From Desmodesmus armatus (Eukaryota; Chlorophyta; Chlorophyceae; Sphaeropleales; Scenedesmaceae), in assembly GCA_007449985.2 (NCBI GenBank), contig VIIQ02000842.1, forward strand, positions 186,001 to 250,000: a stretch of 64,000 nucleotides of DNA. Direction: 5' to 3'. The translations under genes and the position numbers were made by a program. Position 1 is the stretch's first letter. Every line of letters starts with the position of its first letter. Below, one piece after another: positions 23,717 to 36,265 of this stretch. The notes below the pieces were generated by a model. The model did not search any database and had not been told where the DNA came from. It saw nothing but the letters and a program-made list of their open reading frames with translations.

Positions 23717-26700
23717 GGGCGGGGGAGCTTTGTCAGGGCTCAGCCTTCCACTGTCTGTGTCTCAGCAGACACACAGTGAGAGGAGTGAGGACCACCGGCA
23801 GGGACAGCAGCCTAATGCAGCAAAGTCACACACCAGTGGCAGTGGCAGCGATGGCGGCAGTGGCAGCAGTGGCAGCAGGCATGTGCTGCTACTGCCTGCA
23901 GAAGCTGCTGCAGCAGACCTCGCTGCATTGGGACAAGTAGCAGTGCAGCTCTATGCTCGGCAGCAGCAGGAGATAGCCCTGGGCAGCAGCGCTGGCTTCA
24001 GCGCTGCTCAACAATGCTGGCAGTACTGCAGGAAAGGCAGTACACCATCAGTCGGCTGTAGCAGCGTACAGCAGCTGTCACCGCGCAGCGGTGACAGCAG
24101 TACTGTAAGGCTCAGCAGTGGAGGCAACCGAAGCAGCAGCAGAGGGGGCGTCAGGGACAGCAGGTCAACTACCCCCAGCAGCAGGCAGGCAGGCATTGGG
24201 CTGCAGTCAGGGACCACGCAGCAGCAGCTGCGCATCCCATCAGCTGTGGCGCAGTTCGTGCAGCAGTGCGGATCAGGCACCTTATCTGCCGCAGAGATGT
24301 TGGAGGTCAGCAGCTTCCTGCCAGGCTGGTTGGGGGATGCACGCCACTTCATGCTGCAGCTGCTGTTCACACACTCTGAGCCCCTGGGCGACACCCAGCA
24401 GCCACTCCAGCAACCCCACCAGCAGCAGCTTGCGCAGCAAGCAAGCCCTACAGCGGGACCCCAGCAGCAGCAGCAGCAGGACGCTGAAAGGTGCCAAGGC
24501 GCAGCAGCTGCAGCTGTAGCTGCTGCTGCTGTTACAGGGTGTTGGCAGCTGGGAGATGCCTTTGCGCACCTGGCGCAGCTCTCAGAGCCTGGTGGGGGGC
24601 TGGATAGGCTGGCAGCGGTGCCACAAGCCCTACAGGTCTGCCTCCCTGCCATCCTACACATAGTACGGGGAAAGCTTCTGCACGGGCTGCCTACAGGCCA
24701 ACCGCACCGTCCCCAGCCCATGCAGCAGCAGGTGACGACAGAGGAGGCGCAGCTGCTGCTGCTTGATGCTGCGTGTGTGGTCCTGTTCAGGCTTGCTTTT
24801 GTGCTGTCTAGGCTGCAGATCCAGCTGCACTTGGTGCCACTGCTGGTGGCGCTGTTAGCGGCAGAGCCTGAAGATGTGCCACTACAGCACCACCCTGCCT
24901 CTTGTCAGCACACACCTGCAGGAGGGGTAGCAACAGCAGCAGGGTCAGGATCGGACGGCGAGCAGCAGGACAGTCAGGCCCAGCAGCAGCAGCAGCTGGT
25001 GCAGTCAGCAAGCTGGCGTGCAGCAGTCGGCAGGAGGGCCGTGCTACAGCCTGCCCTGTGGGGCCTCCTCCTGCAGAAGCTCCCACAGCAGCAGCTGCTG
25101 GCAACGCTGCTGCCGGCTCTGCTGGCATCACTGCTAGAGCCGCTGCCTTCCAGCCCCTGCAGCCCTTCAACAGCAGCACCTGCTGCTGCTACTGCTGCTG
25201 CTGCTGCTGGGGCGGCTGGTGAATCATGGGGCAGGGTGGGCGGTGACAGATGCTCCACCCAGCAGCAGCAGCAGCAAGGCCCTAGCCAGGCAGACCTTGC
25301 CTGTGACTGCCTTGCTGTGTTGGCGGAGTGCTTGCCGTTCCCTGTGGTGGCCCAGCACATCATCCGTCCCCTCATGCTTGCCCTGCCTGCAGGCTTAGCA
25401 GCCAGCAGTGCTGCCAACCCTGCAGCTGCTGCTGCTGGCAGTGGCAGCACTGGCAGTCTGCTGCACCAGCAACGCTCAGGCATGCGGCCCAGTGCAGCAT
25501 CCAATGACAGCGGCGGAGGCAAGGCTTCTGGTGGTAGGGCAGCAGCAGCTGTTCAGGCATCAGCAGCAATAGCGGGAGCAGCAGAAGTAGTGTCGCCGGC
25601 TTTCAGAGCTACATGGGGGTTGCTGTCGGTAGCTCGTGTGCTTCCAGAGCAGCTGGTGGAGGACTTTGCATTCAGGCCTCTCCTGCAAATGGCCCAGCTG
25701 CCGTTGACACAGCAGGGCAGTGCTACGCACATCGACACTGATGCAGCTGTATCCGCTGGTGCTGATGCTGGCAGCAGTGGCAGCAGCAGTAGCGAGGGTG
25801 CTGCTGCATGGCGGCTGCCTCTGGCCGCACTGCCTGGGTTGGAGGGGCTGCTGTTCAGTGTGCTGCCCCTGCTAAAGGCAGAGGTGGTGCTACCGGGCGG
25901 CTTACAGCTCTCTGCAGGGGGCCCCCCAGCAGGGCCTGCAGGGTCAGCAGGGGCTGCGGTTGTTGGCCCCTTGCCTGCTAGTGCAGCAGGAACAGCAGGA
26001 GCAGCAACAGGAGGGTCTGTCAGTATCCTCTCGGGCAGCCAGCAGAGCAGCGGCAGCAGTCCGCGCTCAGGATCGAAGAGTGGTGAGGTATCAGTAGGGC
26101 AGGCGGGTGCGGCCCTGAGCCGAAACAGCAGCATGCAGCACCAGCCTGGTGCAAAAACAGCAGCAGCTGTGGACCAGGGAGCCGGGTTGGGTGCTAGCCG
26201 AGGTAGCAGCGCAGGGGGTGCATCTGTCACATGGAGCTCCCTAGCAGGTCTGCTGTTGATGGGTCCAGAGCCTCAGGCTCTCGCTACCTGTCCGCTTATG
26301 TGGCCACGTATTGCGGCCCTGCTGCTGGTTGGGCTGGAGTGCTTTCTCTTCCAGGCAGCGTCTAGCAGCAGCAGCGGTGATGGCGACAGCGCCAGCAGCA
26401 GTGGGAAGGCGGGTGGGGCATCTGCTGTCAGCACAGCGTCAGCACAGGCTGCTGCAGGCAGGGCAAAGCCCAGTGAGGGTGTTGGTAGTGGTGGGATCCC
26501 TACCACACATGAGCAGCTAGTGGCACTATATAGTGGCTTGGTTGTACCCCATGTACTGCAGCCACTTGTGGGGCATCCTGGCAGTTCAGCATGGGGCGTG
26601 CTGTTGTCAAAGCAGCAGGAGGGATCACAGCAGGGGCCGCGGGAGCAGCAGCAGCAGGGGAGACAGCAGGGGCTGCGGGAGCAGCAGCAGCAGCAGGCGG

Positions 26701-29700
26701 TGGTGATGAGGGCGTACTGGCAGACGGTGCTGCTGCTGTATGCTGCTGCGGTGCATCAGCTGGGCTTGGCGGCTGTCAGGGCGGCTCTGCAGGATTGGCA
26801 CAGTGTGGAGGTAGGTGTGGTCCTGCTAGTGGAGCCACAGCACAGTTAGTGTGCAGCCTGATGCAACCTTGCTTTGAACCAATTTGAACTGGTTTGAACT
26901 GGTTATGTGCATGCATGGGCTCTTTGTGATGCCCATGCAGGCTGCAGGTTTGCAGCCAGGCGCCTACATATGAAGGCTCGCTCAGCTAACAGTTTCCTAA
27001 AGTTGCACTGCATAACAAGGCTGTCAATGTGCTCTGAGCTGGTGCAGGCTCCTTCACCCGCCATGTACCAGCTAAGATCAATCTTTCTCAATGGCAACAC
27101 ACAGTGGTGCTGCTTGATGTGCCGCTGCATGTGCAGGTCTGGCTATTGGCTGAGACTGGCTGGGAACCTCCTGAGCAGTCCTCTCCAGCACCAGCAGCAG
27201 CATCAGATGCAGCACCAGCCACTGCCAGCCCTGTGCTGACACTACTCAGGTCACTTGCCCTGCAAGGTTCCTGCAGCAAGGCGGCCATCGCAGCATCCCA
27301 TGCCAGCACACCAGCCAGCAGCAGCCTCACCCCTGCTGTCCTGCAGCAGATCGGTTTACTTGCAGCGCTGCCTGCTGCCTGTGCTGGGGGTCCTGCAGGG
27401 TCAGCACACTTGCAGGACAGCGGCGACAGCAGTGCTGGCGGCAGCAGCAGGCAGGGAGTTGTGCATGAGCTGCTTGCGCGCGGCAGCCAGAGCAGCAGCA
27501 CTATCAATACCTCCTTCAACAGCAGCAGCCAGATAGCAGGCCGAGTGACGCACTTGCTGCAGCGCATAGCGCAGGAGAAGGTAGTCAGGCGTAACCTCAC
27601 CACCACCCATAACTTTATGGAGGGTGTGGGATGGAGCCTCCCTAGGCCCACTACTCCTACTGCTTCTGTGCCATCCTCTCCCTCAGCAGCACAGCTGACA
27701 GCATCAGCAGGCAGCAAACTAACAGCAACAGCAACAGCTCCAGTCACGCTGTCAGGTCCTGCAGGATTGCTAGCTCCCGGGACCCTATCAGCTGCTGCAG
27801 CAACAGCACCGGCAGCTGGAGGGTTGCGCAGCAGCGCAACTGGGGTCGGCACCCAACGCCCTTTCAGTGCCACGACCGGCAACAGTAGGCCGAGAGCATC
27901 ACAGCGACATGCAGATGGGGCCGCCATGCACAGAGCAGCATCTGCCCCGGCCCCTGCATACACAGCAGCACGCAGGGGCAGTAGCATGCCCCATACTGAG
28001 GCCAACGGTGCAGACAGTACCTCTGCTGTTCTGACAGCAGCTGAGGCTACGGATGCTGCTGCCAACCTACAATCTGTGCTGAGCCTGGGCCAAGGGTCTC
28101 TAGCTGCTGTTGCCAGTGGCAGTGCTGGGTCTGATGGACAGGCAGCAGTACCTGCAGCCCCTTCCACAGCAAGTGCAGCGGCGAAAGGACCACCAGCAGC
28201 AGGAGCTACAGCTACAGCCGCGGCTGCGGCTGCCGCAGCCCCTGCTGGATCTGTTGTTGACGGCGGCAGTAGCGGCAGCGGTGGGCCATTTGGTGAAGCA
28301 GCGGCGAAGGGTGCGGGTGTGTCTGGTGCGCAGAGCTGGGCTGCTGAGCTGAGTCAGCTGAGGAGCCTGCTGGAGACACCCACCAGGACAAATGCAGGTG
28401 AGGCATTGCAGTGCATACATGCAGTACAGCACACACCCTTGATCTCAGCTTCTGCTGCCAACAAAGCACTTGCACTTGCGCTTATGCAGCGCTCATGCAG
28501 ATGACACACAGGGCACCAACCCTCCCCTTGTCAACCCCCCGTGATATCCCCAGGTAGCATGGGGCTGTCTTCATGCTTAAGGGCTCCTGCTGCCTGTTCT
28601 GATGGTGCTTGCTGTCGTTGCCACGTTGTCTGCCGCTCTGCCACTTAGTGCCTGGCTGCTTGCTTCCAATGTTGCTGCTGCTTGCTGTTGTTGCTTGCCT
28701 GTCAGGTGAACGGGGCCCTTCTGCAGGCAAGGAGTGGTTCTGGCTGCGCAACAACCCCAAGCTCGACCCCTCACACCTCCTCCCAGACTTCTCACACCTC
28801 CCAACCGCCAGCACCAACAGCACCAGCGGGCCCCTGTTTGACGGCACTTGGCAGTCAGCTGCTGCTGCTGGCAGGCCGTGGCAGGTGCCTGGTGGCATGT
28901 GGTGGGAGGAGGGGTGGAGGCTGGGGGCAGTATGCTTGCACAGCTGGCCAGCCCACAGGGACAGACTGAGGGCCATGGCTGTGGACCCATGGGAGCGACT
29001 GCTGGTGACTGCAGGTAGGTGGATGGGCTAGTGCCTGGGCGGGACTGTTTAAAACACTGTGCTGGGTGTGATTGTCAGCATGGTGTAGTGTTGTGGGGGC
29101 AGGGCCGGAGGTAGTGGGATCAGGTTGTTGGTGACGGCAGCTGGGTGGAGGGCCCAACGTGTGTGTGATTGCTGTGTGCATGGTGTCAGAGTGTCAGGGC
29201 TGTGGGAAATGTTCGTGCTGGACTCCCGCAAGCTGCTGTCAGGTCCCGTATTCACCATTGGATCATCGACATGTTGCACTGCTGCAGGGCGTGGAGGTGC
29301 CCGAGAGCCTGGCACCAGCAGCAGCAGCAGCTACGTGGTCCGTGTCTGGGAGCTGGCTGATGCAGAGGCCAAGGTGCAGTACAGCGCCCATGCTGCTGCT
29401 GTCCACCAGGTATGTGTGTATGGCAGCCCTCTAGAGGGTGTTGGTCCCGCTGTTGCCCACGCTGGTTGCAATATCTGGCCGGCTGAAGTGATTTGCAGCA
29501 TATTGCTTGTGTACTGAGTACAAAAACGGCCGAAAAGCACAGGGCGATGCAACACGGTGGTTGGACACATGTGTTTTCCCACAATAAAGCCAGGTCCATT
29601 ACTACTATGTCTTTCTATTATCTCTGCCAGGTGGCTTTCCTGGGGCCTGCCTGCAACCCTCCCGCTCTGGCATCCCTTGATGTCTCTGGCGCCCTGCACG

Positions 29701-31496
29701 TTTGGTCAAGGAGCACTGGCACGCAGCTGCAAACGTTCGTCCCCGTCGACTTGGCAGACTCTGCGGGCACTGCTTTCTTGCAGCCTCGGCCTACACCTGC
29801 TGTCGTCATGCGCTCGATGCAGCCAAGCAACAGTGGAAATGAGGGTCGCGCGGTGGCGGCAGCGGCTGCAGGCGGTGGTTCCGGCAGCAGCAGCACCAAC
29901 GCCATGGGGCTGGGTGTTGGTGGTGGCGGGAGTCAACCGTACATGGCAGCAGGTGTGAGGCAGCAGCAGCAGCAGGAGCAGTACCCCGGCGCACCCAGTA
30001 GTGCTGCCGCTGCTGCTGACAGCAGGAGGGGAAGCGTCAGCTCCGGGCCTCCGTCCGGTGGGGTGCTATCTCTAGCCGGCCTTGCTGCTGAGCCAGCAGC
30101 TATGGGCTCCTATGCAGCTAATACGGGCCTAGGCCTGGGCTTGACAGCAGCAGGGATGGGGACAGCAGCCTCCGGCGGCTACTGGGAGCGGGGCTGCAGC
30201 TGCGGCAGAGGCTGGCAGGCTTTGGCGGCATTGCCAACGACCCAGCAGCTTGCAGGAGGGGGCAGTGCTGCTGGCGGCAGCAGCAGCCTCAGTCCGGGGG
30301 CAGCTGGGTCTGCCAGTGGGGTGCTGGATGGAGTTGGTGCTGTGGGGCTAGGAGGCCCAGGGTGGCCGTTGGGGGTTGGTCACTTAGGTTACACCTGTAT
30401 GGTGCCGGTTGACAGCAGCCACGGACTTGTGGAAGCTACGCTGCTCAGTGGCAGCAATGGCAGCGGCAGCGGCGGCTATGGCAGCAGTGGCAGCAATGGC
30501 GGCAGCAGTGGGTTGCTGCTTGCGGGCACTGCGGATGGGCGTGTGTGTTTGTTGGATGTGGAGTCTGGTGCTCTGCTAGAGGAAGCAGCAGCATGTTGGG
30601 ACCCCAGGCCGCAGCTGCTGCAGGCCAGCAGCAGCAGCGGGTACCAGCGTGCATCCCAGCAGCAGTTGCACCTCCAGCAGCAGCCGGTGCAAGCCAACTC
30701 CATGCTGACGGGGCCGCCTGCGGGCGGTATGCTGGGTCCTACTGGCTGGGACGGGCCCTCCGCTGCTGCCGACCCATCCAACTGCGTCCTCTCTGCGGTC
30801 TGCTGCAGCAGCAGGGGTGGGTGCGGTGCAGGGGCAGGTGCTGCAGGAGGATGGGTGAGTGCGGGCAGCGGCGGTGGGCGTGTCACGCTGCTGGACATGC
30901 GGGCGGGTGTAGTGGTTGCCAACTGGCAGGCGCACAGTCAGCGTGTGAGTCAACTGCAGGCGCTGGCAGGGGCCCAGGGAGATCACATGCTGCTGTCATG
31001 TTCGTCTGACAAAACCCTAAAGCTCTGGGACCTGCGCATGCTGCCCGCAGCTGCATCACCACACGCCAGCCTGGCACTAGGTGGTAGCAGTTGGTTCGGC
31101 AGCAGCGGCAGCAGCAGCGGGGGCCAGGCCATCCCTCTGGTGACCTACAGGAGCGGCAGGGAGGGCATTGAGGGTTTTGTGGTGTATCAGGATGCCGCAT
31201 TGGTCTATGGAGGAGCTAGCATCGGCCTCGCGCCGTTGGAAATGGCGGGGCAAGCAGCAGGGGCGGGTGGTTTGTCTGGGAGCCTGTCGGGGCAGCTGCA
31301 GCACCAGCAGCAGCAGGGCGGCAGCGTGCAATTTGTGCGCATGACGGCAGTGCGGGGTATGGGGTACAGGGGCTCTAGTGGTAGGGAGGGGCTGGGTGCA
31401 GCAGGGGCGGGGCCTGTTGTGGGGCTGGGGCTGCTGCCGCACAGCAAGCTGCTGGTAGTTGGGACGGAAGACGGGCTGCTCAGGATATGTAGGTAG
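19974..31496 (+). CDS. Giant BEACH-WD40 protein of the GFS12/WDR81 type
   Basis: Eight exons join with perfect phases: 19974-21330, 21697-22168, 22539-22709, 23120-26810, 27137-28397, 28706-29014, 29288-29409 and 29631-31496, giving about 3082 residues. The start ATG is at 19974 and the stop TAG at 31494-31496. Residues about 280-320 resemble the degenerate kinase-like lobe of this family (LHARGFALGGFCLNQL). The BEACH domain spans about residues 408-730: FEYLLWVNAAAGRRWGD, HPFVPWVLDF, PEEYPSSLEGLY, DEALPQFYCDP and YVSANLHKWLDLNFG. A long low-complexity helical region follows with poly-Gln (about residue 770) and poly-Ala (about 850). WD40 motifs lie in exons 7-8 (YVVRVWEL, ALHVWSR, KTLKLWDL). 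In plants and animals this family acts in endosomal or vacuolar trafficking and autophagy; that role is inferred here. No frameshift is needed across 9.2 kb of coding sequence. Confidence 0.93.
22427..22518. repeat. CACT tetranucleotide microsatellite inside a BEACH-gene intron
   Basis: More than twenty CACT/TCAC repeats end about 20 bp before the AG of exon 3 (22537-22538), so this pyrimidine-rich repeat forms part of the 3' splice region. Confidence 0.95.
23425..23715 (+). repeat. Coding trinucleotide repeats: (CAG)n poly-Gln and (GCT)n poly-Ala
   Basis: Inside exon 4 of the BEACH gene, CAG repeats at about 23430-23487 encode roughly 20 Gln and GCT repeats at about 23669-23714 encode roughly 15 Ala. 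Both keep the reading frame. Confidence 0.95.
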
Positions 31497-31572
31497 GGTG
31501 GGGTCTTTCGCAGCAAATAATGCTGTACTGGGGATCATTCTCTATGTGCTGCATGGTATCATCACGTGATGC

Positions 31573-33291
31573 ATGCTAGTTGCCATGGCAGGCATGGTGA
31601 GAACAGCAGTGGTGATTGCCTTTGTTGCTGTGACAGCAGGTGCGATGGCCCTGCTAGCAAGCTGCTGCATAACCGCAGCAGGGCTCGCAGGGTTGTCAGG
31701 GTGGCTGGACGTTCCGGGCAGCGTCATCATCGGCTGTGAGCAGCGTCTGCTGCTGCTGGTGTGTCTTTTTCTTGCCTCCCCGCCTGGCCGACATGCTGCT
31801 GAACGGATCTGGTCTTCAAGTTATATGTAAAGCCAATTCGAACGGCTCTAAGGATCAACTGCGCAGCGTGTTTGCAGCTCTGCTCAGCAGGAGTAGTGCT
31901 GCATCAGCATCGGCACCATGGTTGACTGGCTGCCGTGCGCACCATGCCAAATACATTTACTATTGTGATATGAGCGTGTCTGAGTGGTTGTCGAAGCAGG
32001 CACACCCGTCCGACTGAAGTCCTACGGGCGCTGGTTCAAATTTGTAACGAGCCTCTCGACTTTGCGATCAATTGCCTCCCATGTGGCCACAGTTTTTGGA
32101 GGGGTTGGAGTGGCCAGCACCAAGCATACGGCCAGAAACTGGCAGTGTGGTATCATGTGCATGCGTCACATGGTATGGTATAGTGTGCTGCATAGTTGCG
32201 TAGCAGCTGGCATGGCCAATCTGTCTGCGCTGGCCACAGCATGCACTGCAAAGGTTACAAGGCTGTGCTGCACTGGACCCAGCATGGATGGCTGCCCTCA
32301 CACCCTCACAAACATGTGCACACACACATTTTGAGCCTTCAAGGTTCAGTAGTACTGGCACCCCGCCTTGCTGTCTTGGCCTTGTCTACTGCTGCTGTGG
32401 CCTGCAGTCCTGCAGGGCGTCCTTGCGCTGCACAACTCGTACCGCGCCAAGCATGGTGCCCCTGCCCTGACATGGTCCTCCAGCATCGCGGCCACGGCAC
32501 AGTCCTACTCCCGGGCTGTGTGATGGAGCACTCCTTCAGCAGCTATGGAGAGAACCTGGCCAAGGTCCGTGCGTGCCTTCGCAACCAGCCGTCCACCATG
32601 ACCGCACACTTGTCACATCTCGTCATGCAGTCCAGCCTTCGAAGCTTACTATAAATGACTTGCCTGACATGTCTGTTGACAAGGTTTGAACGACTGAAAG
32701 TGGTGGCGACCATGGTCCCCATGTCCTGACCATGCTTGCTGCCTCACACTTCACTGCCGTGTGTGCACCGTGGACTTGTATGTGCAGGGTCACAGGAGCT
32801 TCAACGACGCTGTGTCGAACTGGTACTCTGAGTCCAACGGCTACTCCTACAGCAGCGGCCAAATTTTTGGAGCAGGTCACTTCACCCAAATTGTGAGTAG
32901 GGGATATATGTAGGCTTACACATCTTTGGATGGTTGCATTGTCACACCCTTGGATGGTTGCATTGGCTGGTTGCACTCCCTGTGTCTACAACAAGGTAAT
33001 GTTAGTCCTGCGTACCCGGTGGGTCAACTTCTGGACTGCCCGTCACTGCAAGCAGGAATCTGTTCGGCATGTTGAGCTGATAATCAGCATCAAGCCAGCA
33101 CCAGCCCCGGGCCACCTTCGAATCAGTCCTGCCGCCTTGCTGTTTGCCTCTTGCAGGTGTGGAAGGGCACCACCCAGTTGGGCTGTGGCTACTCCTCATG
33201 CGGCGGCAGCCCTTTGTATGTGTGCAATTACAGCCCTGCCGGCAATAACGTGGGCCGTGTGCGCGAGAACGTCCTCCCACCCCGCAACTGA
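31573..33291 (+). CDS. Secreted CAP (SCP/PR-1-like) domain protein
   Basis: The CAP domain is clear in three exons. 32416-32564 has LALHNSYRAKHGAPALTW and HSFSSYGENLAK. 32788-32892 has NWYSESNGYSY and the GHFTQI signature. 33157-33291 has VWKGTTQLGCGYSSC and VCNYSPAGNNVG, ending at TGA 33289-33291. A likely signal-peptide exon lies upstream at 31573-31639 (MVRTAVVIAFVAVTA), ending in phase 1; one linking exon between 31640 and 32415 is not identified, so the 5' part is tentative. Exon 32416-32564 changes frame at a GGG run (about 32512-32514): SRA continues out of frame while CVMEHS is one base shifted. One missing G fits both frame and length. Such proteins are extracellular, often sterol-binding or wall-associated. 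Confidence 0.8.
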
Positions 33292-33724
33292 GCACCCAGT
33301 GGAAAATGCCAAGGGCCGCTGCTGTGGTCTGCCTGTTTTGCCTGTATACTATACAGTGCACGGTGCACTGACGTGCCCTGTGTGCTGGCTTGTGCACGCG
33401 GCTGTTCCCGCATAGCAAAACTCTTTTTTGTTCTCAACTTTGCTGCCGCCTGGTCCACTGGGCAAGTTCTGTTGTCCATCTCTTTTTTCAGCACTGCCCC
33501 GTGATTTGGTCTTCTTCACATGCCCCTTTCTTTTTTGTTGCCAGCACTTTGCACATTTTGCAGGGCCTCAAGGGCCATCTCATGATGAAACTACTGTTGT
33601 CAGGCTCAAGCTTGCATGAAGCCACATTGTTTTTGTTGTCATGATGTTTGCCAGGATCCTTAGGTATTTCTGTGTATGTGCTTAGTATCGCGTCCACAAG
33701 TCTCTTTTTGGGCTGCTGTCGCCG

Positions 33725-33729
33725 TGTAA
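33725..33729 (+). terminator. Possible TGTAA polyadenylation signal of the CAP gene
   Basis: TGTAA is the usual polyadenylation signal of chlorophycean algae. This copy lies about 435 bp after the CAP stop codon. The match is short and only suggestive. Confidence 0.3.
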
Positions 33730-34899
33730 CAGCAGAGTGGGTTCCTTTGCTCTGTCACGAGAGGCTGACCAATTGCTCCTTTGACACCCCAGGGTCCCTA
33801 GCTGGACAGCAAAGTGTTGATTACTGACGGCAGCGTATTCGTATCCCCACTGTACACCAAGGCATGAGAATCAGTGTGCATGTGACACTTCAGGGTGTTG
33901 GCCAACATTGCAGTGCCACTGCAGTCACTGCTAGGCCAGTCAGAGCTCGCTGCCTCAAAGGCCACAGCACGTTGCCTGGTGATGCCAGGTGCACGTGGCA
34001 TGCGTGATTCAGAAGGGGTACACAGTCACTGCACACCTTCCATACAGCAGGCGACTAAAATCATGCCAGAGGCATCTGCAACACTGAGCATATGTGGTAG
34101 GCAGACTCACACCTGGTGAAGAAGGAAAGTCAGTAAGGGTCTCTGACAACAAGTGCATTGCCGGCACACAACAAAGCACAAGCATGCACAGTCTTCTTGG
34201 GGCACACACACATCAACAACGACCACTGTGCCAAGGTTAACCAACTTTGTCGAACTGTAGCATCCACACGCACCCAACAGCATGCCGCACCTTGCATCTG
34301 GAAAGGGAGCACACTGGGAAAATGTGATGCTTGTCATTGTGACGTCACCATACGTTGGTCACTGTGGCCAATGTGCAAATCCAAACTTGTCCTGACACAT
34401 ATTGGGGTTATGAGCGTCAATGCAGGTACACCCTGGCCAGCGCAGAAATACACACATGCATACCTTATACCCTAAGATACCCCTAGCACCCCAATCCACA
34501 GCAATTTAGTCGTGTGCCGCAGTGCCTCAGGAAGGCACCTCGCCAACAAAACTTGATAGACTGCAATTGCAACTCAAACATGCAACCAGCCAATGCCATG
34601 CAGCACAACAAATCAGTGGCACACACATCAATCAACCCAAGTTCTTACCCGAAGAAAGCAATCACGATCCCCATTCAAGTTCTTTCTCACACAGCCATGC
34701 ACCCCAGTACTACCCCATGCAATCTACGCCTGCGCCGCAACCCACAGGTGATACCACACCAAGCCAACAGATGGTCTCCTGTGTGTAGGTGTCCAACTCT
34801 GTGGAACTGAGCCCACATGTTCTCATAGGTGAGCGGTGCTGCGCCCGTTTGGCCACACTGCATGCTGTCCACTCCCAAACCCAGCCCAAAGCACAACAG

Positions 34900-35025
34900 C
34901 TGCGGGGCTACTCAGCCACGCCCAGTTGAAAGTTGAGCAGTGCTCCTGTTCCAGGGCATTTTCAGCTGCCTCGATGAGGCTGTACCTCCCACCAATGCGC
35001 CCACAGCAAGCCTCAGCCCATGCTG
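34900..35025 (-). pseudogene. Partial duplicate of the neighbouring gene's terminal exon
   Basis: The minus strand reads YSLIEAAENALEQEH and STFNWAW, against YDLIEAAEQALDQDH and STFNWAW in the intact terminal exon at 35202-35038. The copy lacks the N-terminal half of the exon and a clean acceptor, so it is probably a decayed tandem duplicate; use as an alternative last exon is possible. Confidence 0.65.
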
Positions 35026-35037
35026 TCAACTGTGCTA

Positions 35038-36224
35038 CTAGTGTGCCCATGCCCAGTTGAAGGTTGAGCGGTGGTCCTGGTCGAGGGCCTGCTCTGCTGC
35101 CTCAATGAGGTCGTACATCTCCTGCCTGCGCTCAGCCTCCTGCTTGCTGGGCTGACTGCTGCCACCAACCTGGGACAGCATTGGCACCGCCTTGCCAACA
35201 CCCTGCAACAGAGTTTGGCAGATGGGGGGGGGGCAGGGTTGAGGGCAACAGAGTCAAGGGCAACTATGGTGGCCTTGGCCAGCAAGCAGAGGGTGCATGT
35301 GAAGAAGAGGAGGGCAAAGGCAGCGCTGCAGCCACACCCTGCAACAGTGTCGGGGGGCAACAAAATTGAGAGCAAGCCCAGGGTGCATGATGGTGAACAT
35401 GAAAAATAAGAAGACAGGTCATAAGTTAGCAGACGAGGCTGGACAGCCTTGCTGAACCCGTCAGCTAAACTTGATTATGCGTGCATCGCTTTTAAACAAC
35501 AACTACCCTCCCATTTTGCCTTGCTTGGCCACCCACCCTGACTCCACCCTCACCCCCCCCCTTTACAACCTCACGCAACCCACCCCACCTGCTCCCAATA
35601 CCAGCCTTGTAAGCCTCCTCACGCAGCCGCTCACCTCCCATACCCATGGCACCCGCCTACTCTATATTACCAATCTTCACCCCCACAACCCCACCCCCTC
35701 TGCCCCCCCCCCACCCCACAAAGACACGCACACCATTGTATGCCATATGGTAACACACCTTGGAAGGCATCCTCATAAAGCCTGCCAGCCACCTCTTCCA
35801 GCACGGTACCCCCCTCTGCCCCCCCCCCCCCCCAAGCCACCCGACAAAGACACGCAAAACAGCGTATGCCCTATGCTAACACACCTTGAAAGCATCCTCA
35901 TACAGCCGTTCAACCATGTGACAGTAACAACCATACAACAGTAACATTAAAACAGTATTCACACCTTGAAGGCCTCCTCATACAGCCTTTCAGCCACCTG
36001 TTCCAGCACTGTAACCCCCTCTGCCCCCCCGCACACCGGACAAAGACACACACGATATCGCAACCCTATCTGTATGCTAACACACCTTGTAGGCATCCTC
36101 ATAAAGCCTTTCATTCGCCTCCTCCAGCACTGCATCCAGCAGCTCCTCCTCATCCTCATGGGGGTGCAGCTGCTGCCGCCGCTCATACGCACCCTTCAGA
36201 AGCAGCGTCACCTGGCAGGCACAC

Positions 36225-36265
<41 letters not shown>

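Larger units (their letters stand above)
33292..35037. other. Intergenic region, mostly featureless, with a decayed exon copy at its right end
   Basis: No intact gene is supported in about 1.7 kb. A TGTAA motif at 33725-33729 could be a polyadenylation signal of the CAP gene. At about 34900-35025 lies a partial copy of the last exon of the minus-strand gene to the right. Confidence 0.5.

Noticed and set aside
27088..28167. 359-residue minus-strand frame
   Set aside because: It is a shadow of BEACH gene exon 5, whose plus-strand frame and splice phases are consistent.
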